Of a DNA stretch of 53,856 nucleotides, positions 9,999 through 17,560 are shown piece after piece. The DNA is from Prevotellaceae bacterium. GTDB taxonomy: Bacteria > Bacteroidota > Bacteroidia > Bacteroidales > UBA932. The stretch lies in the NCBI GenBank assembly GCA_031269545.1, contig JAISYZ010000204.1:1-53856 (forward strand). The letters are read 5' to 3'. Under the pieces are notes generated by a model that did not search any database, was not told where the DNA came from, and was given only the letters and a program-made list of their open reading frames with translations. A program made the position numbers and the translations under genes. Positions within the stretch are counted from its first letter, which is position 1; the number at the start of each line of letters is the position of its first letter.

Positions 9999-10787
9999 TT
10001 ACAAAAGATTATCAACATTTATTTTCAATTGATTAATTCCTGCGCCGAACAGCGCAAAATCGAAACGAACAGGATCGGCGGCATCAAACTTGCGAAGATT
10101 TTGAGTGATTTCTTCAACCGCTTTCCAGTCGTTTTGTTTGCGTGCAAGCAGACCAAAAGCGCGTCCCATGTTTCCACTGTGAACATCCAGAGGCAAATAT
10201 AATGCCGACATCGGAATGTTTTTCCACAGTCCAAAATCTACTCCGCGTCTGTCGCTGCGAACCATCCAGCGAAGATACATGTTCAATCGTTTGCAGGCAG
10301 CGCCTCTGTCGATTGACGAAAGATGTTTTTCGCAATGTTTATCGTGCTGTATTTCAAAAAAATGTGAACGAAAACGCGACAGCACAATTCTTATATCCTG
10401 ACTGTTGATAAATTCCTGCTCAAAAAATTTTCCAAGACTTTCAAATTTCATACAAAATTGCCGCAATGCTCTGACAAAATACATGAAATCCTGTCCGTTG
10501 AACGTTCTGTAAACGTATGTCGATAATTGTTGTATTTCGTTTTCGGATGCCGTTGTTATAAAATCATACGGCTGATTATCCATATACGACATCATTTGCA
10601 TTGCGCTTTTTACAATGGCTTTGCGATTTCCCCACGCAACAGTCGATGCAAAAAATCCGCTTATCTCAATATTTTCTTTTGTCCCAAAATTGTGAGGAAT
10701 TGAAACAGGATCGTTTTCTATGAAATCGGCATTATTGTATTTATCATGCAAGGTTTCGAGTAAATCTTTCAAAGCATCTTTTTCCAT
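9999..10787 (-). CDS. TIGR02757/DUF2400 family protein
   Basis: 'DPVSIPHNFGTKENIEISGFFASTVAWGNRKAI' and 'LPLDVHSGNMGRAFGL' match this family. Confidence 0.9.
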   Translation of the reverse strand: MEKDALKDLLETLHDKYNNADFIENDPVSIPHNFGTKENIEISGFFASTVAWGNRKAIVKSAMQMMSYMDNQPYDFITTASENEIQQLSTYVYRTFNGQDFMYFVRALRQFCMKFESLGKFFEQEFINSQDIRIVLSRFRSHFFEIQHDKHCEKHLSSIDRGAACKRLNMYLRWMVRSDRRGVDFGLWKNIPMSALYLPLDVHSGNMGRAFGLLARKQNDWKAVEEITQNLRKFDAADPVRFDFALFGAGINQLKINVDNLL

Positions 10788-10796
10788 TTTTCGACT

Positions 10797-11459
10797 TTAA
10801 TTATCTGTTATTTTTCCATCGCTCATTGTGATTTTTCTGTCAGCCATTTCGGCAAGATTTTTATCGTGAGTAACAATTACTATCGTTTGACCGAAATTAT
10901 CGCGCAACTTGAAAAACAGTTTGTGAATTTCGTCTCTGTTTTTTGAATCCAGATTTCCCGAAGGCTCATCGGCAAGTATAATGTCGGGATTGTTGATTAA
11001 CGCTCGCGCAATGGCTACGCGCTGCTGTTCGCCTCCCGAAAGTTGCGATGGTTTGTGGCTTGCCCGTTCCGTAAGATTCAGAAACGACAGAATTTCTTTT
11101 GCGCGTTTTTCGGCTTTACTTGGTTTTTCGTTTGCGATGAACGCTGGAATACAAATATTTTCGACAGCAGTAAACTCTGCCAGCAAATTATGAAATTGAA
11201 AAACAAATCCTATATGTTTGTTCCTGAAATCAGCCAGAGCCTTACCCTGCAACGAAAACACATTGGTATTTCCTATAAAAACCTTGCCTTTGTCGGGATT
11301 GCCGATTGTTCCTATAATCTGCAACAAAGTTGTTTTTCCCGCTCCGCTTGCTCCTACTATCGAAACGACTTCACTTTTGTAGATATTCAGTTGTATGCCT
11401 TTCAGAACTTCGAGATTGCCATAACTTTTATATAAATCCGAAACTTTTATCATCCGCAT
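10797..11459 (-). CDS. ABC transporter ATP-binding protein (LolD-like)
   Basis: Walker A '[10 protein letters not shown]', signature '[15 protein letters not shown]', Walker B '[12 protein letters not shown]'. Confidence 0.92.
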   Translation of the reverse strand: MRMIKVSDLYKSYGNLEVLKGIQLNIYKSEVVSIVGASGAGKTTLLQIIGTIGNPDKGKVFIGNTNVFSLQGKALADFRNKHIGFVFQFHNLLAEFTAVENICIPAFIANEKPSKAEKRAKEILSFLNLTERASHKPSQLSGGEQQRVAIARALINNPDIILADEPSGNLDSKNRDEIHKLFFKLRDNFGQTIVIVTHDKNLAEMADRKITMSDGKITDN

Positions 11460-11638
11460 TAAATTTAATTATATCATTGTATCCGCAAAAATAATTAAAT
11501 ATTTTAAAATGACCAGAATGAATGGGCAAATATAATGCTATTAAGGTTATTTTAAGGATGTGAAATAATGAGATATATCGGTTTTATTCCAGATTAAACA
11601 AAAATCATTCGCAAAAAATAACTGTCGAAGGGAGAACA

Positions 11639-11827
11639 AAACCTAATTTTTACCTGATTTCGACAACAAAACAATCTCAGTAACAGGGCAATTTACCTCG
11701 CATAATTACCTTATTAGCTAATTCTTTTGTGTGAGATTTTACTCGCACTTTAATAATATTTTTGTGTGGATTATTCACGTATTCTACTAAGGTTGTTTGT
11801 CAGATGAATCAGGTAGAAATCAGGTTT
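11639..11827. repeat. 189-bp fold-back/MITE-like element with 21-bp terminal inverted repeats
   Basis: Left AAACCTAATTTTTACCTGATT (11639-11659) versus right AATCAGGTAGAAATCAGGTTT (11807-11827): 19/21 complementary, both mismatches GU-compatible. Confidence 0.55.
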
Positions 11828-11871
11828 TAATGATTAACGTTAATCAATTAAGAATTAAGAGATAAACAGAT

Positions 11872-11960
11872 AAGAGCGTTATTTTGAACGCAGTGAGAAA
11901 CCGAAGCTCGGCGTAGCCAAACTGCAACAGATTTCTCGACAGGCTCGCAATGACAAGCAA
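11872..11960. repeat. Dispersed REP-like intergenic repeat, copy A
   Basis: 'gagcgttattttgaacgcagtgagaaaccgaagctcggcgtagccaaactgcaacagatttctcgacaggctcgcaatgacaa' recurs at 13573 and, more diverged, at 18903. Confidence 0.8.
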
Positions 11961-12089
11961 ATAAACAATTCAACATTTTTTTAACATTTCGCTTTTCGGT
12001 TCGTGTATAAAAAAGGGGGGGTCGTGTACTGCGGATACTGATTCGTAAAAAAGTGCTTTTTTTATGATGTTTTTAAAATCGGCTCATTA

Positions 12090-12097
12090 TACCTTTG
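12090..12097 (+). promoter_or_regulatory. -7 element TACCTTTG for the porin-family gene
   Basis: TAnnTTTG match about 30 bp upstream of the start region at 12127. Confidence 0.6.
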
Positions 12098-12126
12098 CAT
12101 CGACAAATTAATTATCAAACAAAAAA

Positions 12127-12771
12127 ATGTTTTTTATTATGAAAAAAATCACTTTTATTTTAGCAGCGTTAATAATGACGCTTGATGCAAATGCACAAAA
12201 TTTGAAATTCGGCGTAAAAGCCGGACTTAACGTAGCAACCATGTCGGCGGCAAGCTACAGTGGTGAAAAAGAGAAAACACCGGGCATGACAATAGGATTT
12301 CATGTTGGCGGGTATGTAAATTACGCTATTAGCGACATTTTTGCAATTCAGGGCGAATTGCTGTATTCAGGTCAAGGCTCAAACAAGAAGACTGCACAGT
12401 CGGGCGAAACGAAAATTCGTATGGGCTTTATCAACGTTCCTTTACTGGCAGAGTTCAAATTTATACCGACTGTTCCCGAGTTCAGTGTTTTTGGCGGGGT
12501 ACAGGTTGGTTTTAACATCAGCCGCAAAGTTACATGGTCGGATGGCTCAAGCGCTTCGGGTTCGAAATTAGACGATATGTTGAAACCCGAAAAAATCAAC
12601 ACTCTTGATGTTGCTGCTGTTACAGGCGTGCAATATATGTTTATGGAACATCTCACTGTCGGCGCACGCTATAACATGGGACTGCTGAACGGCTCAAGCG
12701 GGAGTGGCGAATACAAGGTATCGGGCAACCGTCATAGCGTTTTTCAAGTCTGCGTTGGCTGGACTTTCTAA
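12127..12771 (+). CDS. Outer-membrane beta-barrel (porin/PorT-like) protein
   Basis: Signal peptide; 'KFGVKAGLNVATMS', 'FGGVQVGFNISRKV', C-terminal 'CVGWTF'. Start possibly 12139. Confidence 0.85.
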   Translation: MFFIMKKITFILAALIMTLDANAQNLKFGVKAGLNVATMSAASYSGEKEKTPGMTIGFHVGGYVNYAISDIFAIQGELLYSGQGSNKKTAQSGETKIRMGFINVPLLAEFKFIPTVPEFSVFGGVQVGFNISRKVTWSDGSSASGSKLDDMLKPEKINTLDVAAVTGVQYMFMEHLTVGARYNMGLLNGSSGSGEYKVSGNRHSVFQVCVGWTF

Positions 12772-12868
12772 ATTATTTTTAACCTTAAATTAAATTACAA
12801 ATTTTTATTACAGACAAATTAAAAAAATGATTACAAAATTTCTTACAAACAAATTAAAAAATCACACA

Positions 12869-13399
12869 ATGAAAAAACTAATGATTACTTTGGTTGCTGC
12901 ATTTATTGCTTGCACAGCCTTTGCTCAGGTTCCCGAGCAATTACAGAAAGGGAATATTTTGATAGCGGCAGATGGGACAAGCGTAGGAATAAGATTTACC
13001 AACGGCGTTGCCCTGAATATTAATGGTACGGGTGGCTACTTTGTCGCCGATAAACTTGCAATTGCCGGCGGTATCGGGCTTAATGTGGCTTCGACTGAAA
13101 GCGTAGCTGGCGAATGGGGAGAAACGTCAAGTTCTACTACCACCACTACATTCGATATTGGCGCAGGCGTACGTTATTATTTTTTGGCTAACTCGCGCGG
13201 AGGACTGTTTGCTACAGCAATGTTTAAAGTTACAGTAGGAAGTGGCGATCCCGTGTTTGGCGTGAACTTCAACGGCGGATATGCATTTTTTATCAACAAA
13301 AACATTTCTATCGAGCCGTTAATGATTATTGACTTGCCATTCTCGAAAGGCGCAGACGTGAATTTCGGCATTGGCGCAGGATTCAGTCTTTACTTTTAA
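12869..13399 (+). CDS. Outer-membrane beta-barrel protein
   Basis: Signal peptide MKKLMITLVAAFIACTAFAQ; glycine/aromatic-rich strands; C-terminal 'GFSLYF'. ORF opens at 12827, MKK start chosen at 12869. Confidence 0.75.
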   Translation: MKKLMITLVAAFIACTAFAQVPEQLQKGNILIAADGTSVGIRFTNGVALNINGTGGYFVADKLAIAGGIGLNVASTESVAGEWGETSSSTTTTTFDIGAGVRYYFLANSRGGLFATAMFKVTVGSGDPVFGVNFNGGYAFFINKNISIEPLMIIDLPFSKGADVNFGIGAGFSLYF

Positions 13400-13449
13400 T
13401 AATTAACAGTTTACAAACGAATGAACAAATAAACAAACAAACAATGAAT

Positions 13450-13550
13450 AAAGGCAGCGGTACTTTGCACTGGGAATGAGATTTTTTCATAAATTACATT
13501 TTATAAATTAAAAATTAGAACTGATACTTTTTATTGCCGCTGCCTTTTTT
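13450..13550 (+). terminator. Long-loop terminator-like hairpin
   Basis: AAAGGCAGCGG (13450-13460) pairs with CCGCTGCCTTT, followed by a T run, downstream of the barrel genes. Confidence 0.5.
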
Positions 13551-13572
13551 AACTGAAAACAAATAAACAAAA

Positions 13573-13660
13573 AAGAGCGTTATTTTGAACACAGAGAGAA
13601 ACCGAAGCTCGGCGTAGCCAAACTGCAACAGATTTCTCGACAGGCTCGAAATGACAAACA
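13573..13660. repeat. Dispersed REP-like intergenic repeat, copy B
   Basis: Near identical to copy A at 11872-11960. Confidence 0.8.
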
Positions 13661-13688
13661 AACAGATTAAACAACAAATTTTAAAAAA

Positions 13689-14141
13689 ATGAAAAAAATA
13701 TTAAACTATTTAATGATTGCAGCAATGGCTGTAATAGTCTGCACGGCGTGCAGCAAAGATGACGACAACCCCGAACCGATATCTAAAGAATTGGATGGCA
13801 CTTGGGTGAGAACGATGCATAATAACATTGAATACGACATGGAAATAACCTTTGCCGGCGACAGCGCCGTATTTGCCAAGTTATCAAACGACAGCGGATG
13901 GAACATGCCATTGAATAAAGGATTTATCAGTTTGGGAACATCGGCTAAATTTAAAGATATTGTACGCACAACCGACACTACATGGACCTGTTCCGAGCTT
14001 TGGCATTCTACATGGGATGGTTCTACATATTGGCGAGCAGCAAAAATAACAATGAAAGCAGATTATAAGACATTCTCGGTAACGGCAGTCAACGTTAGTG
14101 ATACTTATATGCGAAAGACAAACCAAATTCGCGTAGAATAA
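13689..14141 (+). CDS. Small surface lipoprotein (hypothetical)
   Basis: Lipobox 'VCTACSKDDD'; N-terminus almost identical to the next gene. Confidence 0.75.
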   Translation: MKKILNYLMIAAMAVIVCTACSKDDDNPEPISKELDGTWVRTMHNNIEYDMEITFAGDSAVFAKLSNDSGWNMPLNKGFISLGTSAKFKDIVRTTDTTWTCSELWHSTWDGSTYWRAAKITMKADYKTFSVTAVNVSDTYMRKTNQIRVE

Positions 14142-14206
14142 ACAGGATATTATATGCACGGAACAACACAATGTATAAAACAAACAAATTTTAACACACA
14201 AACAAA

Positions 14207-14704
14207 ATGAAAAAAGTATTAAACTATTTAATGATTGCAGCAGTGGCTGCATTAGTCTGCACGGCGTGCAGCAAGGATGATGACAACAACGGAAGCACAA
14301 GCGGTGTCGACAAATCTAAAAATTACGTACTATATAACGGTAAAAATTATGTCGCTGTATCAGCGCAGCTGATTGATTATGAAGATTATTACGGAAACGG
14401 CACGTATGGTTATGGAATAGAACTCGCACTCGCAGGCGGCAGTATTGTAGAGATTGATATTTTAGTTGCCAATTCTACATTTCCCGAAGGTTCTAAAACG
14501 TACGATTACAGCACTTCACATGCGGCAGGCACTATGGATGCGTTCTTTTACTCTATTGGCAGCGAATCGTCCGGTGAGAGTGGCTCCCTGAAATCGGGTT
14601 CTGCTACAGTAGCGAAAAACGGTAACACTTACGAAATCAGTTTCAATGTAACAACACGTGATGATAAACCAATTTTGGGGCATTACAAAGAAACTGTAGA
14701 TTGA
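14207..14704 (+). CDS. Small surface lipoprotein (hypothetical), N-terminal paralog of the preceding gene
   Basis: Lipobox 'VCTACSKDDD' and shared MKK(I/V)LNYLMIAA signal. Confidence 0.75.
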   Translation: MKKVLNYLMIAAVAALVCTACSKDDDNNGSTSGVDKSKNYVLYNGKNYVAVSAQLIDYEDYYGNGTYGYGIELALAGGSIVEIDILVANSTFPEGSKTYDYSTSHAAGTMDAFFYSIGSESSGESGSLKSGSATVAKNGNTYEISFNVTTRDDKPILGHYKETVD

Positions 14705-14722
14705 ATAATAAATATGCAAAAA

Positions 14723-14790
14723 CACGGCGGGCGCACAGATTTCACAAAAAATAAGGATAAAACTCGAGTGAAAACCTTGCGCCCGTTGTG
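14723..14790. other. Extended hairpin of unknown function
   Basis: ACGGCGGGCGCA...TTTCAC...GTGAAA...TGCGCCCGTTGT pair as nested arms. Confidence 0.5.
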
Positions 14791-14930
14791 AAAATGCAAT
14801 AAAAACAGGTTATTCCGACAGGATCTATAACAAAAATGGTCTTTGACATTATGAGTTTACACGCTGTTGACAATTAGTAATTAGCAATTAATAACGAAAA
14901 ATCCGAAGGATTGATATTGCTGTAGAAACG

Positions 14931-14980
14931 CGAAACATCCATATTCACAACGCGCGGGTTGCTGTCGATGACATGAAACG
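14931..14980. repeat. 50-bp direct repeat, copy 1 (left of the Abi gene)
   Basis: cgaaacatccatattcacaacgcgcgggttgctgtcgatgacatgaaacg, identical to 16262-16311. Confidence 0.95.
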
Positions 14981-15076
14981 CCGCCGCTGCTCCGCGCGAA
15001 ATGATATTCGTCAGGATATTTTTCTTGTTTATGGAAAATGAAATCAAAAAGAATTTGACACGGTAGAATTTTTTAT

Positions 15077-16008
15077 CTATTGCCAAATGAGTTCTTTTTC
15101 CCAATTATTGAGGAACCCAAGTTTGTAAACAGGAATATTGATATTATTTCGAAACAGATTTAATAATTTATTTTTTATTTCATTGTTTGGGTTTATGGCA
15201 TTGCAGAGATAAACCATAGCTGTAATAATGAGAAATGGCTTTTTTTCCTGCACTTGTTTTATTTCGTTTTGTAACCATTGATTACGCGGGTTTTTGGGCG
15301 AGGCAGGGGCTTTATCATATTTCTACTCCATACTCTTGAATGGTGAGCAATAATATTGCGTATGTACGATATTGCTTCCAGCCAACTTGATAATTCGCTA
15401 TGCAAATTCAATCCAAATTCGTTGGCTATATGAGATTTTTGTGGTAACTGGTGTTTAAGATTTTTGTAAATTTTTGAGAGTGTGCCAAAGGTAGCAACTT
15501 CAAAAATTATCCACACATCAGGATTGACACTACTTATCCAGATAGATGTATCTTCACTTTCTGTTGGGTGTTTTGTACGAAAATTTTTTGCAAATATTTC
15601 ACCACTTCTGGCAAATTCGGTTTTAAGTTCTTCTATTTGGATTTTGTGTAATTTGTTATTTTCAAACAATGTATCGTCTAAGTACCATAAGCCTCCGTAT
15701 GCCTGCGAAAGGTGATAGATGAATTTGGTGCGAAAGGCTATTTCAATAAACTCAATTGCATCAAAAAGTACCAATCTCAATTGACGGTCAAAGTTGTAAA
15801 GATTAATAACATCTTCAAAATATGAATTAGGCGCGAAAATATGATTAATTCGGTCGGTTTGCATATCCCACCAATATCCTTTCAAACGATAATAACTGAT
15901 ATAATTTAAATAAAAAGCCGCTTTTTGTTCGTCTTTAATCAACATCCCTCTTGATTTCAGTAGGGCTATTTGTTCTTCAATCGTTCTTGAATCTTTATTG
16001 GTTGTCAT
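15077..16008 (-). pseudogene. Abi_2 (AbiD/AbiF-like) abortive-infection protein, apparently frameshifted near the C-terminus
   Basis: The 15259-16008 ORF carries 'LLKSRGMLIKDEQKAAFYLNYISYYRLKGYWW...LYNFDRQLRLVLFDAIEFIEIAFRTKFIYHLS...YIRNIIAHHSRVWSRN'. A different frame continues to 15077 as 'APASPKNPRNQWLQNEIKQVQEKKPFLIITAMVYLCNAINPNNEIKNKLLNLFRNNINIPVYKLGFLNNWEKELIWQ*'. Confidence 0.8.
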
Positions 16009-16010
16009 TT

Positions 16011-16103
16011 ATAAAAAATGACCCGCCTGCAGTTCTTACGGTATGCAAAACGGGTACTGTTATCTTTAACCGAAACTAAGTCCGTATAGTTACCTTTGTT
16101 TTC
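16011..16103 (-). ncRNA. Candidate structured RNA upstream of the Abi gene (abiF-RNA-like)
   Basis: Minus strand: TTTG-N20-TACCTTTG promoter, then RNA with GGUA(A)CU/AGUACC and UUAG/UUAA helices and an ACCCG...CGGGU-CAUUUUUU terminator-like end directly before the ATG. Confidence 0.5.
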
Positions 16104-16108
16104 AACTG

Positions 16109-16116
16109 CAAAGGTA
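16109..16116 (-). promoter_or_regulatory. -7 element TACCTTTG driving the candidate RNA and Abi gene
   Basis: Reverse complement of caaaggta; TTTG -33 box 20 nt upstream. Confidence 0.7.
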
Positions 16117-16261
16117 TAAATATTTTAGAAATAAAGCAAATAAAAAGAAATATTTTGAAGAAAAAGTATAGATATGATAATATGGCATTATGATGAAGTT
16201 ATCAGAATATTATACCAAACACGAGAAATATTCCGTCAGGAATTATCGCTCGGTAAAAATC

Positions 16262-16311
16262 CGAAACATCCATATTCACAACGCGCGGGTTGCTGTCGAT
16301 GACATGAAACG
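16262..16311. repeat. 50-bp direct repeat, copy 2 (right of the Abi gene)
   Basis: Identical to 14931-14980. Confidence 0.95.
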
Positions 16312-16417
16312 AATTAATTATCAATTGATAATTAGCAATTAATAACTATAAACAAATAAACAATCAAACCTTACAACATTACAAACTTTTAACTGAATAA
16401 ATAAAAATGAAAAAATT

Positions 16418-17152
16418 ATGGTAAATGAAGAAAAAACAAGCGTAATAGTCGAACTGTACGACCTGACTATTACCGAACGTAAAGACGATCGTTTTGGTCG
16501 AGTAGTAACAAGCAAATCGCTCAAAGAAGACGATTTGATTAAACTCGCCGTTGCACGCCGCACCGACTTGAGTCCTGCTACGCTGCGCGCTTCGCTTGAT
16601 ATTCTCAAAGAGATAGCCATCGAGCAGATAACCAACGGAGCAAGCGTATATTTCGGACTCGGATATTTCAGTCTTATAGTTAACGGCACGTTTATCGGCG
16701 ACCATGCAAAATGGGATCCGACAAAACACAGCCTCCACGTAAAGGCAGCGGCATCCGTCGCACTGCGCGAAGCAATAGAAACAACGCAGGTAAACGTGCG
16801 CGGGATGTCGCAAAGCGGCATAGTCATCAACAGCGTACACGACGTTGCATCGGGCGAAGACAATGCGCACCTGACGCCGGGCGGAGGCGTAAGCCTGTCG
16901 GGAAACAAAATCAAAATCGCAGGCGAAAGCCACGACAACGGCATTTATCTGACAAACCTGAACACGCAGGAAGTTACGGCGATAGCCGCAAACGCTGTCA
17001 TCGTAAACGACCCGTCGAAGGTAAGTTTCATCGTGCCGAACGGTTTGCTCGCAGGCGACTACAAACTGAGTATCACTACGCAGTACTCTTCGGGAACAAA
17101 TTTGCTCAAAGAGCCGCGCACATACGTCTTTGATTACGTGTTGACGGTATAA
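16418..17152 (+). CDS. HU-like DNA-binding protein with DUF4469 (Ig-like fold) C-terminal domain
   Basis: HU-like N-domain 'TSKSLKEDDLIKLAVARRTDLSPATLRASLDILKEIAIEQITNGASVYFGLGYFSLIVNG'; C-domain 'NKIKIAGESHDNGIYLTN...VSFIVPNGLLAGDYKLSITTQY'. Confidence 0.85.
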   Translation: MVNEEKTSVIVELYDLTITERKDDRFGRVVTSKSLKEDDLIKLAVARRTDLSPATLRASLDILKEIAIEQITNGASVYFGLGYFSLIVNGTFIGDHAKWDPTKHSLHVKAAASVALREAIETTQVNVRGMSQSGIVINSVHDVASGEDNAHLTPGGGVSLSGNKIKIAGESHDNGIYLTNLNTQEVTAIAANAVIVNDPSKVSFIVPNGLLAGDYKLSITTQYSSGTNLLKEPRTYVFDYVLTV

Positions 17153-17185
17153 GCCGTTGATATGAAGATGCCGCACTTGGTGCAA

Positions 17186-17231
17186 CGAGGATGTCCCTTT
17201 CGGTGTGGCGAGGTCGTCCCACTCGGAACGG
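17186..17231. repeat. Two imperfect 23-bp tandem repeats
   Basis: CGAGGATGTCCCTTTCGGTGTGG followed by CGAGGTCGTCCCACTCGGAACGG. Confidence 0.6.
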
Positions 17232-17488
17232 CGAGGATGATGATCTTTGTAAATTTTACAGACAGGATAATTTTGGGGTTGCAATAATAACGATACGGGT
17301 TGCGATTGGCAAACCAGCCATCCATCGGTTGTTTTTTAATTGATTGAACATAATTATATATTTTGCCAATCCTGCTCGTATGTTATTATAATAATTACAA
17401 GCCTTCGGGTTTATATTAAATTGAAACAATTATTAACGAAGAATGAAACGACAATATTAAGCAAAACACATAACTGTCAATTGTCAAT

Positions 17489-17530
17489 CGCGTGTAAACT
17501 CATATTGAAAAAGGCTTGCACGTTTTTTTA
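17489..17530 (+). terminator. Intrinsic terminator-like hairpin
   Basis: CGTGTAA...TTGCACG followed by a run of T. Confidence 0.5.
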
Positions 17531-17560
17531 TGTGAAAATTAAAATAATTTATAAATAAAT

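Noticed and set aside
14874-15104. 76-aa ORF 'FHVIDSNPRVVNMDVSRFYSNINPSDFS' as a protein
   Set aside because: It is the translation of the 50-bp repeat plus the Abi C-terminal region in a wrong frame; treated as repeat, not gene.
16379-17284. 301-aa minus-strand ORF, plus 16339..16944 (-) and 16711..17133 (+)
   Set aside because: Overlap the HU/DUF4469 gene in other frames; low-complexity translation, no family resemblance.
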